Source: Hymenolepis diminuta
Lineage: Eukaryota; Platyhelminthes; Cestoda; Cyclophyllidea; Hymenolepididae
DNA length: 64,000 nucleotides
Assembly: GCA_900708905.1 (NCBI GenBank)
Contig: CAADRB010000009.1
Coordinates: 411,168-475,167, forward strand
Direction of reading: 5' to 3'
Shown in pieces: positions 1 to 15,100 of the stretch. Within the stretch, counting starts at the first letter, position 1. Each line of letters starts with the position of its first letter. The notes beneath the pieces are model-generated. The model saw only the letters and a list, made by a program, of their open reading frames with translations. It did no database searches and had not been told where the DNA came from. Both the position numbers and the translations under genes were made by a program.

Positions 1-191
1 ACACGAACCATCTTGGTCCGAATTAAACGTGAAACTTCCTACTACTAAAGGTCTTACGGACGATTATGCTAGATGGTCACTCCTTCAAACACAAATAAAC
101 TCTACATAGCCTATAAATCCAACCTTTGGTATTTCAAATGATAAATGGTCTGTCTGATAACTTTCCACGTTACGACATCCTGTTTAAATAC
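1..191 (-). other. intron of the MCC-like gene (left edge)
   Basis: This lies downstream of the phase-1 donor of the 645-192 exon. The next exon is outside the window. I see no coding signal here. Confidence 0.5.
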
Positions 192-3100
192 CTACATGCA
201 CAAGAATGCCGCTAGTTTCCAAAGCCATATCGGCCAGATCTGCAGCCCTTGAGGCAGAACCCCAAGATGACTCAATTTGTCCCAGTCTACAATGCAACTG
301 ATCGCCTGTGGCCTTGCTCTCAGCCAATGAGGCTTCAAGAACAGTGAGTTCAGCTTCTTGGCGGGCACAAAGGGTGTCGCGCTGTTCACATGCCAGGAGA
401 GCACAACGGGCGATATCTGCGAGACGGGGATAGGGTGCGGCACCAGCAAGACCGGAAAGAAGAGTTTGGGCAATCGCCAAGTTTGGAGAAATACCACCAC
501 CGTTAGAACTGTTGACACTTAGGCAGCGATTTACGCAGTGGCGCACCCACTGAGGTTCGGGTTCATCTCCACTGGTATTGTCTCCACCGCTGTGACAACT
601 CTGGGGAACTGAGGAGGTACCGTCAGATAGGGCTCCAGAATGTGACTGAAAAAGGAGAGAATTGTCACTTTTTTAAAATTTTAATCCTTTTAACAACTTA
701 TTTCAAGAAAAGCATACCAATTGTTTAAATGATTATAGGGAGATAGCAAGCATGAGATGCAAATTTTCAATTTACAAAAGTTGGTGGCGCAATAGTTAAT
801 GAGCTGGTCTCTGAAGCCAGGGGTCACGGATTCGATGCTCATCGGTGTGCACCCAGTGAGCAAAGTGGCTAACCGTACTATTTAAGTCAGCCTAATACAA
901 GGAGCGCGGTAATTCAAGAACCATACTGGGGTTAACTCCACAATGTCAACCCACTGTCCTAAGGAGGCCTGAAATTCATTTATTTTCACTCGATAAATGG
1001 CATATTTAAATATCTAGTCTAATTTTCTTGGACTTCCATTTATACTGTTTTTCCTTCAAATTTGTAGCTTTTCTCCACTTTACCAAATAAAGTGTGGAGT
1101 TGATAGCTGAAATCGAGGTGTGTCCTAATTAAAAATAGCACCATATTCTCCGTAATTAAAATTGCAATCTCCCGTGAAAGTTAATTGAATTAATAGTAAA
1201 ACACGTTCCACTTAAGTTAAGGAAAAGGTCTGAGGTTGAATTTAAGCCCCTTTTTATAATACCCTAGATAACAATGGGTATTAGGAGCATTTTTTTATAA
1301 ATTAGACACTGAAGCTTTTTAGATTCAATTCTACTATTCATTCATTAATAAGGCAAGAACTATAGAGCAGCGTTAGGCAGATTTTTGTCAAATATTACTT
1401 AAGTAAGCATGTTGAATATAAGTAGCTTCGGAAGAGAGTAGATAGGTACACAACAGGTTTCAGTATAGGATAATAATAATATATAATACACTGATGATAT
1501 AAGTTAGAGTAGATTTAAATTAACTTCAGCAGTGAACGTTCATAGTGAAGGAATGAATAAACAGAAACCAGAAATTGGGGTTAAGATCCAAACTAATCGG
1601 ATGGGGTTGATAGATAGGCCGGACATGTCGTTGCGAGGAGAATTCACACCAAAAGAAATTGTTATTCCCCCTGTTGTATAAGATGTGCAAGCAAAACGTG
1701 TGTATCGGATCAAGTCGTTTTCAGGGTCGAAAATGCGCAGCTCAGACGTAGCACATGGAAGTGATGCATCAGTGGGTTGCTTGATGCATCGTCATCATCA
1801 TCTTTACAATTTCCACACCAGGCTTAATCTCTTTAAATCTATCAGGTTAAGATCGCTGCACCATCCCACTATATCTTCGGGCATTTTCATATGTTTTAAA
1901 TATTTGAATATCTACGGATACGATCTTTTTAAAACCATTTTTTGATAACCGATTTTCAGAGGTGCATGCTCAGATCGATGCAGTAACCATCAAGAAATGC
2001 CCTGCTAAACTATAGACTGCGGGTTTCAGGCCAGATGAGTATGCGATTCTAATTTCAATTATAATTACATGTTTATTTATTCTCATAAGAAAACTATTAA
2101 CAGAATTGTTTAATTTTCCGAAACGGAAGTTATTTACTTACAAATCCGTCCAGAACTAGGCGACTTTATTGATGAGATTAGGTCTTATTCATATTTTACT
2201 CATCGAAAAAGATTTAATAAGAATATTACACTTAGTAGGTAGATTGAAAGAGCTATTATTCCTACTAGTGCAAGTGAAGCTGAATGCACAAAGGAGTACA
2301 TCCCTATTTCTAAGAACTGGCTCCCGCCCATTTAAAACAATAAATATAGTTATGAGAAAATGAATAACAATGAGATTTCTTAAAGTTTTGGAGATAAAAT
2401 TAGAACTTATTGGAAAGAAATTTAACTTTGAAGTTCCCTTGTAATCACACAAAAAAACATGTAAAATGGTCCGGTGAAATCCCCTTCTACCAAGTCAATT
2501 CAGAGGTAGTTAAATATTCTTGTTAATTTCCAGCCCAAAAAAGGATGGGGGCAATTTCATTATCAGTTGTTTGAAGAGTAGAAAAGACTTATGTGCAGGG
2601 AGAGGGTGTTTTATTGCAAAATAATTGTCGCTGATTTTGTGCTGATGACTCAAAGGTTTGGTCCTATAATACATTGTGTGAATTTAAGTGATATAACTCT
2701 GAACAGGAATCTGTATATATGTGGACAGGCGAATTTTATAGAGGGAAAGTTGCGAAGAGGGTAATATAAGTCAAAACAGCTGTCTTAACCACCAGTGTGT
2801 TAATATAATCCAGTCAGCTTAAAATTCCATCAACTTTTAACCATTTTATGGCTCTCTAGAGAAAAGGAATTGAAATATTTTCCATCTGCAAAAAGATACA
2901 AGAGTATAATATCATTCTACTTTGAATGCTGGATTCATAAATCACATAGATACTGAATTAACTTACAAATTTATCCTTCGAATGACAGAATATGATTTTT
3001 TAGTCTAGCAATATTATATTGCAATGGAGAAAAAGAAAAAAGTGCTTTGAAAATGATAAAGTAGCCAACTATGGTTGGCATCATGACCACGATTCCGGAT

Positions 3101-6100
3101 GATCAGATAACACAGATTCCCAATTTCGGTGTAAATTCATTGAGTGAATGATTAAATTCGCTTATTAAGTGAATGATAGGAGGAAAAGTCCGATTAGCTA
3201 TTTGTTATCCGGATTATCAAGAAGTATTATATTCTGAAATACAGAGTGAAAACTGGAAGTGCTTTTTTTTAATAAGAATTACATAAGGAAACAGACTGTT
3301 CAAACAGTCGAGCAATATTTGCACATGTTGACAGACTAGACTTGACATTTTCTGGAACACACGGTGGGTGGTCGATGAGCAGTCGATGTAACAGAAATCA
3401 TTATTCACATACGAACGCACAAAAGTAAAAGTGGCATGAAAAATAAACACAATTGAATCTCAATTAAAGTCGAAATATTTAAAACGAGGTAGGCTGATAA
3501 GTTAAACTCTGAGAATAAGATAGCTTGAAATAGCTTGGTCATACACCGTTCGGCGTTTTTTGATCTGATTAGTCTCAAGTTTTCCCATTGGAGATACCAT
3601 CCCATTTAAACAAATAGACTTAACACCAACTGTGACAGGCACCATAAATTCAAGAATGTCTAGTCTCCCCTACTTTCATGGGATTTTGTAAGAACGAGAC
3701 CGAAGTTGGTCGAAACACTTCTCTCCTTTCTTTCAACTAGACATCATAAAACTTCAGACTTGTAAAAATTCTGAAAATTCTACAAACAAAAGATTCCTTG
3801 AATTGGTAATAAATTTGCAAATACACTTTCCTGCAGAGGAATCAGTAAATGAAATCTCTTACTTAAAAGTTCAACTTGATAAAAGCTAAATATCATGTTT
3901 ATCTGTTAATTGTATCCTTTTCATATGATATACAGATCTATATCCCATAGTAATTAAACAAATTCACAGTTAATCTCCCAAACAGTAATTTTGAAGAAAT
4001 AATTAAATCCAGTTTTAAGAAACAATTTCATTTGGCCCAAGAAATCTAGTGAAAGTAAATTGGACTAGTTTATTTACCCCTTCTGATTGAATGTTTGGAA
4101 GGAAATCCAATTCTGACGAATTAAGGAGAAGAATTAAGATGACCTTCTGACAGGCAGATAGGATTAGAAGATTAATCTATATCGCACAATAACCAAGAAT
4201 TTAGAAGAAAAATAAATTTTTGATGATGCGGTACGCTGTCTCTGTCTTCCTAATGTCATTCTGCTGCTGCCTTGATTTTGATGGCCGATTAACAGCAGAA
4301 GTAGGAAGAGAAAGTGGGGAAATAAAGGGAATGGAATTATGGGAGGTGGAGGATGGGATAGAATGGAATGGGGAGGTGGTGATAAGAAGAGATTTGATTT
4401 ACGAGTTACGCGGGGGAACAACAGGTTCGTATCCATTCAGTGAATCTGTGCCTGCACTGGAATCCCGGTAACGGACAATCAGACGCCTTTCAAATCTGGT
4501 CTGATAGTAAATGTCAGTGATCCATTTCTACGTCCTCACTCCACCATTTTTGTGTACTCTTTAAGTTTTAAAACGATTATTTCTTGTGGAAAAGAAAAAA
4601 TTGTCGTTAATATTTAAGGAAAACTAAAAACTGTTCGTTTATTTGCAAGAAAAAGAGCGTAGGGTGAAATGTGAATGATTCACATAGGAATCTGAAATAT
4701 GATAAAGATGCAAATCCACAATGAATAAGAAAATATCTGAGTGAATTTGAGTCATGGTACCTATAACCCCAGTCCCCAAAGATTCAGCGGAACAAAACTC
4801 TCAGTTATCTTGAAGTGAGTAGAAGTTAAATGCAATTATTCCATTAAGCAGAGCAGAAAAAATCAATCTTCAAACTCTAATATGTATATTTCTGTCAAAT
4901 CATCATCTTTGATACAAATTTTGAATGACGATTTTGTTTAAATAGATTAGTCTCTGACATCTTGAAGTGCAAGATATCTTATTCCCCCAGCTTTCACTCT
5001 GAAATTCCGACACTTTGAAGTATACGTATAACCGATTGTTAATTTTGACTTCTAGCTTTATTTGGTCAAGTAGATCGCTCAATCTATGATTGAATGACCA
5101 CGTTTTTAACAAACTTCACGGAAATTTTAACTTTTAAACATCTTTCAGTACTCATTCGGGGCGATTTAAAGGTAATTGCTCATAAAAAGATCTCAAGATC
5201 TTTAAATATTCAAGGGAGTACTAAATTATCCACACTAGACTTTTCGGAGATAAGTAATTTTAGTGCGATTGTGATGAAACATTGCAGAAGTCTACATGGC
5301 TTAAAGCTGCAGGCTCTAATATAGAGTTTAAAATTGTACGATACGAATTTCAAAAAAATCCTCATTCTATCCTCAAACAAAAATTAACTTAAACTAATTT
5401 GCCTTCTTCTCAGTCATCTGACGAATAGTTTGTCTATAATCGGAGTTGTAAACGGGAAGCTTCTTTATTATATATCGGGATTGCTTTAGTTGCTTCTATG
5501 CCTCTCTGTAACTATGAAGACGGACACAGCAGGGTTGATAATTAATTACGCCAGAAGGCAGAGCTTTCATCATCCGAATGCCACATCATCATCACATAAA
5601 CAACAAATCTCAAGTTTACTATCTGTGATACATCTAATAATTATGCATGCATATTCATCTGTATCTCTTAGCCATTGTCAGGTATCAATCCTAGAATCGA
5701 ATTCCTTTAAGAAAGAATCTAACAAGCAGAACGTTAAGGAATCAACAAATGCTATTTTAAAAGACTCCTTTTTAAATTTTAAATTAGAGTTGGTTAAATG
5801 TTCCAGCCAAGGTTTTGTGACTCTCCTGGCGCCATTTTGGTGCCTACACGCAAACTGTCGTGGGGGACGTAAACCGTTACAGCTCAGACCACGAATGAGA
5901 GCATTTCATGCCCTTGCTCCCTGCCCCTACAAAATGCTCTGAAAAACTCAGGCATTGTGCCTCTCTCTCTTTCTTCCGACATTTTTGATCTACGGATTTT
6001 TATGAAGTTTGTAAAATTTTTACCGAGAGTTTTTACACTACGAAAACTGAAGATGAATGAATAGCATTAGTTTATCATCCTTGAAATAACTAATATCTGT

Positions 6101-9100
6101 TTTGGCTATCCGAGAAAAGAATTTACTCTCCAGATATGAAATTCAACTTTAGCATCAATTATCGATTCTCTCTGCAATGACTCATCATACGAAATTTCAA
6201 AAAGTTTCTTTGAAAAAATATATATTTTAAATAGTTCCAAATGTTTGAATCATTTAAATAGTTACTTGCAAACAGGAACAATATGTTTTTGACTTTCATG
6301 ATCCAGAGCCTGTTTTTTTAAACTTAGAGATCTAAAAAAGACTTCGGCTTACTAAACCACAACAATTATTGGAATTTTTACCTTTTGAACATCATTCATT
6401 TATAAATATGGTATTAATATCAATTATTCATAATTTCAAACAGGAACCAGGAAATCTAGGTAAAGTAAAAAAGGGGGATTCCCTAGATGAACGGTCCTTG
6501 GAAAACTTATTCCAACAAATTAGTTTCGTCAATCAAGTTTAAAATACTGAAGCAAAAGGAAGCAGGACTATTCAGTTGATTTAAAAGAGCAGAAAAATTG
6601 ATTCCTTTCAAATTTATGGATAATACCCAAGAAATTATCTAATTTTTAAATCTCGTTTTCACTTTCCATCTTAGAGCCGGTTGTTTCCCATAGTATTAAA
6701 ACAACAGGTAAAAATAGACCCCTCACTTTTTTACTAAAGCTTGCTGACAAGGTTCTTACATAGAAACGGCGTTTCAAAAAAGCCTAATTTTGACATTATG
6801 CTTCCAATTCCAAATAGAGAATGAAAGAAGATAGGGGCGGTTCGTTTAAAATACGTGATGTTAGTCTGATCTAAAAGTGACATAGTCATCTATTGTCGAA
6901 CAGATAGAACGCGTCTAAACTAATGCTGTTTTCGCTGCCTAAAGTAAACAAACATGGTCATTTGAAGAAGTTATCTTCAGATAAGAGTCATTTCAGAACG
7001 TAATCGGCAAATTAGAGCCAATTTAACAGAAAAGTATAAAATATGGAAACTCGATTTGATCTTAAAATGGTTTAAACTTAGAATATTTATAGAAATAGCA
7101 TTTAGGATAAATAAAAGAAGAGGCAACGCAGGCTTAAAGCATTATCGGAAAGCAGAGTGGAGGAGGTAAAATGGTGTTCTCCCTCGAAAGTGCATGCATA
7201 CATTCCATTAGAAATAGATTCCAGGCTAAATTGGTATTAACAAAATGGAACATTCATTCTACATTCGAAGATAAAATTTAATTTGCAAAATTTAACAGTT
7301 CAGATAATTATAAATGAAGTTTATCTCCTAATCATTTCATATTTGTTAAACGCAGGAAAACAAGTAAATGGGTCTAAAAGGAAGATTTAAAAAGTAAGAA
7401 TCAATGCTTAAGTACCAGTTAAAGAGTAGAAGTGTCTATCTATATTTACAAAATTTTCTTTTATAATTATGACCCCTTGCATGATAGCCAGGCTCTGTAT
7501 GTTCAATTTTCTGTTTTTTGCCGAATTTTCCGGAAAAAAATGAGTGCCGATATTCAGCTCTTAACAAGAGGTGACAAAATTAAACCAAATAGTTTAACTA
7601 GATTGAAATATGAAATATGACAGAATATTGACTAAATGTAGTTAATGTCATGGCCAAAAAAGGGAGGGTTTCCTTCTGCAAAATGTGTGGATAACACACA
7701 ATAACTTAATTTTCTACATTTCTATCAATTCTCTGTTATGCAGAGAATATTAGAATATAATGAATTTCTAAGTTATTATATCATAAACACAACCAAATTA
7801 TGACTAACCTGTCGAACTCGGTCCTCGCAAGTAGAAGATGCTTTGGAAAGTTTTTCAGTTTGTTCTCCCCCATCATAGTTCAACGAGAACTCCGAATTCG
7901 GTTGCGAGAAGGTGTTATTCTGGATACTGTTCATTCGAAACCAATTACTTCCACCTATTGCATTTCCACCTCCATTACTAGAAGTCTGGGAAAGTTGAGC
8001 CTGCGAGAGAATACGAGGTTTGCGAGTTTGATTGTGTTGTCGAAGACCCATCACCGGTTTGCCTTGAGTTCTCGTGTCACCCAGAATGCCAGATGCTGAA
8101 GCCGCGGAATTTGTGAGTTCAGTATGACGAGTACCAGCTGCTGTATCAGATTGGGCCGAGCAGACTGTATGCACTGAACCACCAATCCAAAGATCCTGGT
8201 TGTCTTTTGACCGACCCTAGAATAAAGTGAAAACTTCAGTGACCCTTATCTGAAAAATAAGTAGCACAGTGATTTTAAAAGCGCAAATAGTTTTAGCTAA
8301 TCCTGGTAAGTTATTAAAAGAGATCCATGAGGGAATGGCCAATCTTTTAGTGCAACACCTTATTGATTAATGGTGATTACAACTTAGGTCTTAACTCGCA
8401 CACCCAACAGAACGTTCCGGAGCAGAATTTATTTATTTCAACAGGATACAGAACAGACTGGTATAATAATATAACATTCACACCACTGACGGCTGTGGTC
8501 ATCCATGCGAGCAGAGTCCTGCTCATTCGCGCGGGACATGAAAAACAAACGCTGCAAATATCAACTGAAAAAGCTAAACTTTGCCGTCTAATTTTCACAG
8601 CCACGCATGATTAATGAGCAACAAACTACGAAAATAGAACAGTTGTAGAACCGTCACGGGGTCGGGTATACGAGGAAGATAGAACCAGATGACGGTCCAA
8701 AGGCACATATATAGATCGTTATTCCGATGCTGCTGTTAGTCTCCAATGTTGTGACGATCGCGTAATGAGAGAGGTACCTCTGAGTCACCAGAACAAACGT
8801 GGCCACAGTAAGTCATCATCAATTTTTGACAGGAAGAGGCGGTATAATGACAGCCCGAAGAGGGGAGAGGGGAAGGAAAATAAACGGATTAGAAGAGGCC
8901 TGCACTATTTAGCTCTAGTGGTGGCAGCGGTCGCGTCATTGCAACATCGGCTGATGGTTGCGTATTTCTAAAGTCCTCTTTAGCCGCATTATTTTCTTGA
9001 AATTATTTCTGTTTGTATGTGGAGAAAGTGTATGGATATAGTTAAGCCAGAGAGGTAGGGTAATAGTTTTTAAATACTGAATGGAGTATAGTTTTAATGA

Positions 9101-12100
9101 TACCCATTTTCTGGAACATGCGTCTGAATAAAGTCTGATCGACTTTATGAGCTGTTTTTATCTAATTGTTTTGCACAACTCTAACCTTACATTTGGTAGG
9201 AAACACAAAGTGTTCTTCAATGATACAGAATAGATCTAAAACTAATGTCCAAATAAAAGGAAATACAGGAAATTAAAAACGAAAAGCAAATCAACCTAAA
9301 TAGTGATGAGTTTTCATTATTTATTGGAGATAATTTTTTCTAGTCTTGACAAAAGCACTGAAATTGAATAGAACACCGAATTTCTTTAGAGACCAATGTC
9401 CAAATTTCACTGACTTCATCTTTAAACTTCAAAATTTTCATTTTACTTGATCTAAATAAAAATTTAGACTACTCATTACCAGAACATGTTTACTCAGCCA
9501 ATTCCTATATCAATACTCTCAAATGTATTAAAACTGTCTATCTCCCTCACAATAAAAAGACTATATGTGAAAGCGGGCGTGTAGTGGACTATTCCCCAAA
9601 GTTCTTGTCGGAAGGGTGACTATTTGAGAAAGGCGAGAGGGGTGGGGGTAGATATGAAGGGAGAAGAAAGCTGAAGTCAGGGCGAAAGGAAAATACGAGT
9701 GTGTATACGTGCTTTCAAGTGACTCATCTTAGAGAGAGGGCGAAAGACGGAGACACCGGGGGAAAGACGGGGTGAGGTAGGGAGAGAAGAGAATTGCATA
9801 TAAGTGGAATAACAATGACTCCACTTCTTTACTCTCTGGCGCTAACTTTCAAAGCGTTCTCCCACACATACTTCACACTGTCAAGGTTGAGTATTGGCCA
9901 ATCAGTGGATTTCCTTGTACTCCAAAAGTGGACCTTTAACCCTTCTCGTCAAGTACTCAGCCAAACGTGAGATACCTTGACAGTGATGTAGAGACATGTT
10001 CTGACTCATTTCGCATCTAATTTTCTGAATGGAACTAAACAAATAATAAAATCGCATTAGATCCTCATTGATTGCCGTCGAATTTGATCTACCATAGGTG
10101 ACTCGAAGTTTCCAGTTTCAGAAATCCTAGCTTTTCAATGATCTCCCCTGTTAAATTCAAAATTTTTTAATTTTCGTTCCATAAAATTTTATAACTTAAC
10201 AGCTAGTTTGTCTGGACACATTTTGATAATCAGTAGATATTCGAACCACCGGAATTTTTTTCTTGTCATGTAGTTACCAAGTTTCGAATATGTCTAATTA
10301 GTTGAGGCCAAGTACCACAATTTAGAATACGAAAATGGGAATGAGAAGTTTCTCGAAGTTTCCCGGGACCACTAAGACGTTAATGATAGTCTAAAACTCT
10401 TGTAATGATCATCTTTAGACAGTTATAAAGTGAAATATGAAAATACCCACTTGTAGACCAGACTTAATAGGCAACGATTTTTGTTTCATTTAATGGAGTT
10501 GACAAATTCAAGTGGTGAAGTGATTCAACTTAAGAATCTAAATTATCGAAGCAAATAAGGAAAGATAAATTTAGAATTATTCGAACAAATTAGTGAATAA
10601 AGTCGGCTTCTGACTATGGACAAATCTATCTGAAATGCAGAAAGTAGATTCCGCTTTCTTGCCTGTATAACAAAGAACATTTAGAAGATTCTTACTGCAG
10701 TACGACTGGTTCATTATCCCAAGCTCAATATAATGTAATAAAACAGTTCAGATTGGTGCCAAGTAGGCAGGGAAGAAATGGCCTACGTCACAACCGGATT
10801 TGACGTATTTCCCAGACAGATGGTAGGACAACATGATGCACTCAATACAAATCAGACCATTGTCATAAAATGATTCACTCCATGTCTAGCCACTACAAGC
10901 AGTGCTGTTAGCAAGCTCTCGCATACAAATTTACCAATAAAAGCCCAGTCATAAATAATTTCTCGTTCCTAGGTAGAAGAGGAGTCAGTCATTTGACGAG
11001 ACTAATACATGCCAATTTCAAAGACTTTTGGGATTAATGACAACCACCGGCTTGAGTGATTTGGCAGACAGTACCTTTAGACAGTTTCAGACACCTTTGC
11101 CAAATACGTCATGGGAATTTGCTGAGACAAATGGTGATTCAAAAGTCTACAGAAATGGCTAAAAGCAAGAATTCGATAGCATAATTCTTACCTTATTAAG
11201 TTTGTACGATAATTAAAAAGCATCCTGAAGCACTCTAACGAACAACGGATTTAAATTTCATTGATACATAAATAATGAAAGGAATGATCATTGGTCAAAT
11301 GGAGGATGACAGAATAACAAAGTTTCTCTTTTGAGAGGTTCCAGGATGATACTCCTTTGGTTATGATGAGCGTTGGAAAACACTTTCGTCAATGTGCTGG
11401 GTAATACTACCCCTTAATACATTGTCACTTACATAATCCATGCTTCTCGCTGAGGTGTACTGTTTATAGTGGCCTGGACCATGAGGAGTAACGTAGAAGA
11501 ATTTTAACTCAAGGAGGGTTTCCCTTCTTCCCTTTATTACAACGGTTCTCAGTTATGTGCATGGAAGAATAGTACTCGGAAAAAAATCTGACATCCAAGG
11601 CTCGAATTCCATTGACAGAATTCTATAAGTTTTACTCAGTGCATCGAAAATATCCGATTTTTCATCATATTACATCTTCCTGGCTTTATTAATAAAGAAG
11701 GTGTTTTGTAGTATTTTCGAATTTTCCCAACTTTTCTCGTCATGCTTTTCTCCAGAAGGATATGGAAAACATAATATTAATTGTTTAAAATTGAATATAG
11801 TATTAAAGGAACGCAAATTGCAGAAACTTTATGTTTCCTTTGAGACACCGAATGTTATTATCAATAAAATAAGCTTAAACACACGACAAAGCAGTTTTCC
11901 GTAGTCATAAAATCCACAGTTTGCAACCAGGTATCTCATACAATGTGCGTCAGCAAGATGAATCCGTGTTTTATTGTGCAGTGTCTCCGCTAGTCTTTGT
12001 TCAGATTGTGATGATGGTCATCAACACAAACATGCCGACACCTGTGATCGTCGAATAGCATTTGCATGAGTGTTGACGGATTTGCGCGAAATATGCGTGT

Positions 12101-15100
12101 AAGTGTTATACAAAGAAAATATTACAATCGAGCCTTTGAATAACCGGAGATCGAGGCATTGTGACATTCTAATGAATTTGTTAGGATCGGCAAACCACTC
12201 TCTCAGAAACAAGATAAAATCTATGAGTCAGCGAATACATTTGTTTTTCTACGTGCACAAATTTTGAGAAAGTAAGAAATTATCACTTTATGGTTAATTT
12301 GGTTAATTACAGAAGCATCAAACTCAGGAGGACAGAAGGATTATTTGGGAGTTTTAACTATCTCATCTCAATTTCTTAAGAGCATGTAAGCTGCCTAATA
12401 TCATATTAGATCTTTCCATTTTCTTTGGAAGATAAAAAGAACTGAAGTGGCAAGATCTACCAGCAAAGTTAAACAACCGGCAAATAAGCACTGGATATCG
12501 GGGACAAGAATTTACCCAGTAATCAAGGTAACAAATCATGATGTTTGAAATATGAATAGCTCAATAGGTAATTAATATAGTATCCAGACCCAAACATCAA
12601 ATGAGTTAAGACTCTTTGACACCTTGATATCACTTTCAACACCCTTCAGACCTCTCCCCTTTATCATTTATTTGACTTACCGTCCAATGATTTCAATTGC
12701 CTTTCAACAATAGAAAATCGCATATATATATATATATATATACAGCAAGTAGCAAGTTTTAGTTTGCTGCATTTAGCTATCTAAAGAGACACATTTATCT
12801 AGGTAACATGAACGATCACTAAAAAGCTTCGAACAATTTGAAATTGATTTCACCCAGAGGTCAAATCATGAAATTTGAAACATTAACAATATTTTCCTTT
12901 GATTTTGATAATAACAAAACCTATAAGTGATTTTTTAAGAAGAAATAGACAAATTTGCAGTCTCTCAACATATTGCACAGTCAAATAGCAGCATCAGCTT
13001 CTAAGACAAGAATTCATCGATAAGATAAGTGAATGTTACTCCACTCAGCTATTAATAAAATAATAACATACGGTCAAACTTATTAAATCCCGGGTTAATA
13101 GATGACATTGGAGGAATTATGAGGCTTAATAGCATTAGATAGAGTATGAATTATGGAAGAGATGAAGGCTGTATTTCACAAGTTCAGCTATCTACGAAAA
13201 CGAAAATCTTGTATTCCGCTTGATAAAGCATACACAATATACCAGTCTATTGTATATAAGTTGATTCTTCTGTAGCTCAATCTTTCCTCATAGAATACCG
13301 TCATCAGATACCTTTCGAAAGATTCCCGGGGTAAATAAAACTGTCAGCAGGAGTGATTTGACGGAATCAATTAACTTCGATGATTCATCATTTTCAGGTG
13401 TCTAATTCTCTGCACTTTCGAATTCGCCGATTACATGACAAATGATCGCCCATACAAACTAGGCAAAACCTTCTGCTTTTGGGAGAAAAGTTTACCTTGG
13501 AAGCAACCAGGAAAAGTGAAAACAACTTTCCATGTACGCAGAAGATTAATTCTTCTATTAAACTGATGTTAGTGTATTTTGTGCAAATGTTTGATAATCG
13601 GACTTCTTTTTCTCTAAAAGGACTAGATTCCGAAGTGAATGAATGTTCAACCCTTTAGCCTTTCAATTTTGTGAGTGAATATTAGCTAGGTGGGTTTATA
13701 TAATTGTAAATGTATCCTAATGTTCATAATTTGATTAGCAAGCTTACTGAATGGTCAGAGATGATGTGAATCACTAGGGGCGGTCTTTAAAACCTTAACG
13801 CCGATTTTCAAGCTAGAATGAATACCCCTATTGTTTTAGAACAATTATTAAAAAGGGGTGACGGAGTCTAGTTTACGCAAAGGGTAGAAAAACAAGCTCT
13901 TTTTTCGTTTAAATTGCAAAGTTTCTGTTGTGCATTCAATCTGAATATCATGTATAGTATCAACTTCTACAAAGCGACTTTTATTTTCTATTTCTTGAAT
14001 GGCAAACCAAGAGATGAAACGTCTAATTGATAGAAGACATTTGAAAAGTCCAGGCATCAACGGAAAACTAATCAGGTTTTAATGACTCATGTGATTTGTA
14101 TCTCTCGAATCAATAAGCCAATTTCTGAATAGTGTTTTGGGAAATAAAGCTAGATGCGAGAGCACAACTGAAAAGATCAATATTTTGAGTTAGGTAATAC
14201 CTCAACTGATATTTCTTTAGCCGTTTAGCATTTCTTAAAAAAATACTCTTCGATCGATAAATTGCCTACTACAGAGGTAATTCCAAACCATCCTCATGCT
14301 AACTTACTAATCGATAAACAATCAATATCGAATCTTGTTTTGCTTCGCTGAATAAGTCTCATCATGAAACGAACAATGCAATTCTGAAGCAGACGCATAC
14401 GTTGATTGTCGTCCCTCTCTCATCTCTTTATTCTGGCAGTTAAAACTAAATAATAATGTAATCAAACTTTCCTTTTCAATAAGGCATTAAGGAGTTGCTT
14501 TAAGAACGAATTATGGTTCATTCCTTCACTCATTTGGTCGCACAATGGGCCTAAATTAGAAACGAAAATGTCAGACCCTCTCTTTGGATTACTATGGAGT
14601 TGATGGACCCTAAATTGTAGTAGGAGAAGAGGATGAATACAAGTGATTTATTCGAGTGTTTATACTTATGCGCTTTCGCATGCAATAAGTGCCTGAGGCA
14701 GCACCCTATGGTGGAAATGTCACGACCCAAAGGGATTCTTCCCCTCCTCCCTCTTCCACCACAGACTGCATGCTTAGCCATGCCTCACCCCTTTTCATTT
14801 CTCCTATTTGCCCTGCCAGATATATACTTGTGGCCAAGGGTCGACCGAGATGATCGTATACATACGAAAAAGATTCGAGCTTCTTGCCATGGCCACTAAA
14901 TCGAGTTATTACAACCCTGATTATGTCCACACGACACTTAACAACAGATTGCACCTGCAATTTATCTCTCTTGGTCGACCATTTATTTCTTCACCACTAT
15001 TAAACTGGCCATCCACGTCCACAATAAATGTAAATGAATGGAAAGGAAATGAACAAACCACGATGAGAATAATGAATGAATGTAAATTAAGGAGAAAATT

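Larger units (their letters stand above)
646..7808 (-). other. 7.2 kb intron of the MCC-like gene
   Basis: AT-rich intron between the exons 8216-7809 and 645-192. It contains a SINE copy (746-870) and a purine-rich patch around 4295-4400. Short open frames inside (for example 5490-5942 on the plus strand) lack a convincing start, splice sites or recognisable protein similarity. Confidence 0.6.

Noticed and set aside
781..846. A functional tRNA-Gln gene
   Set aside because: The T arm and acceptor stem are degenerate, and a second copy shares sequence outside the tRNA body, which points to a SINE.
5490..5942. 150-codon open frame on the plus strand in an MCC-like intron
   Set aside because: No good start context, splice signals or recognisable domain; composition like its surroundings.
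13300..13345. CTGATGA and GAAA motifs on the minus strand, again hammerhead-like
   Set aside because: The motifs are in the wrong order or without a stem II between them.
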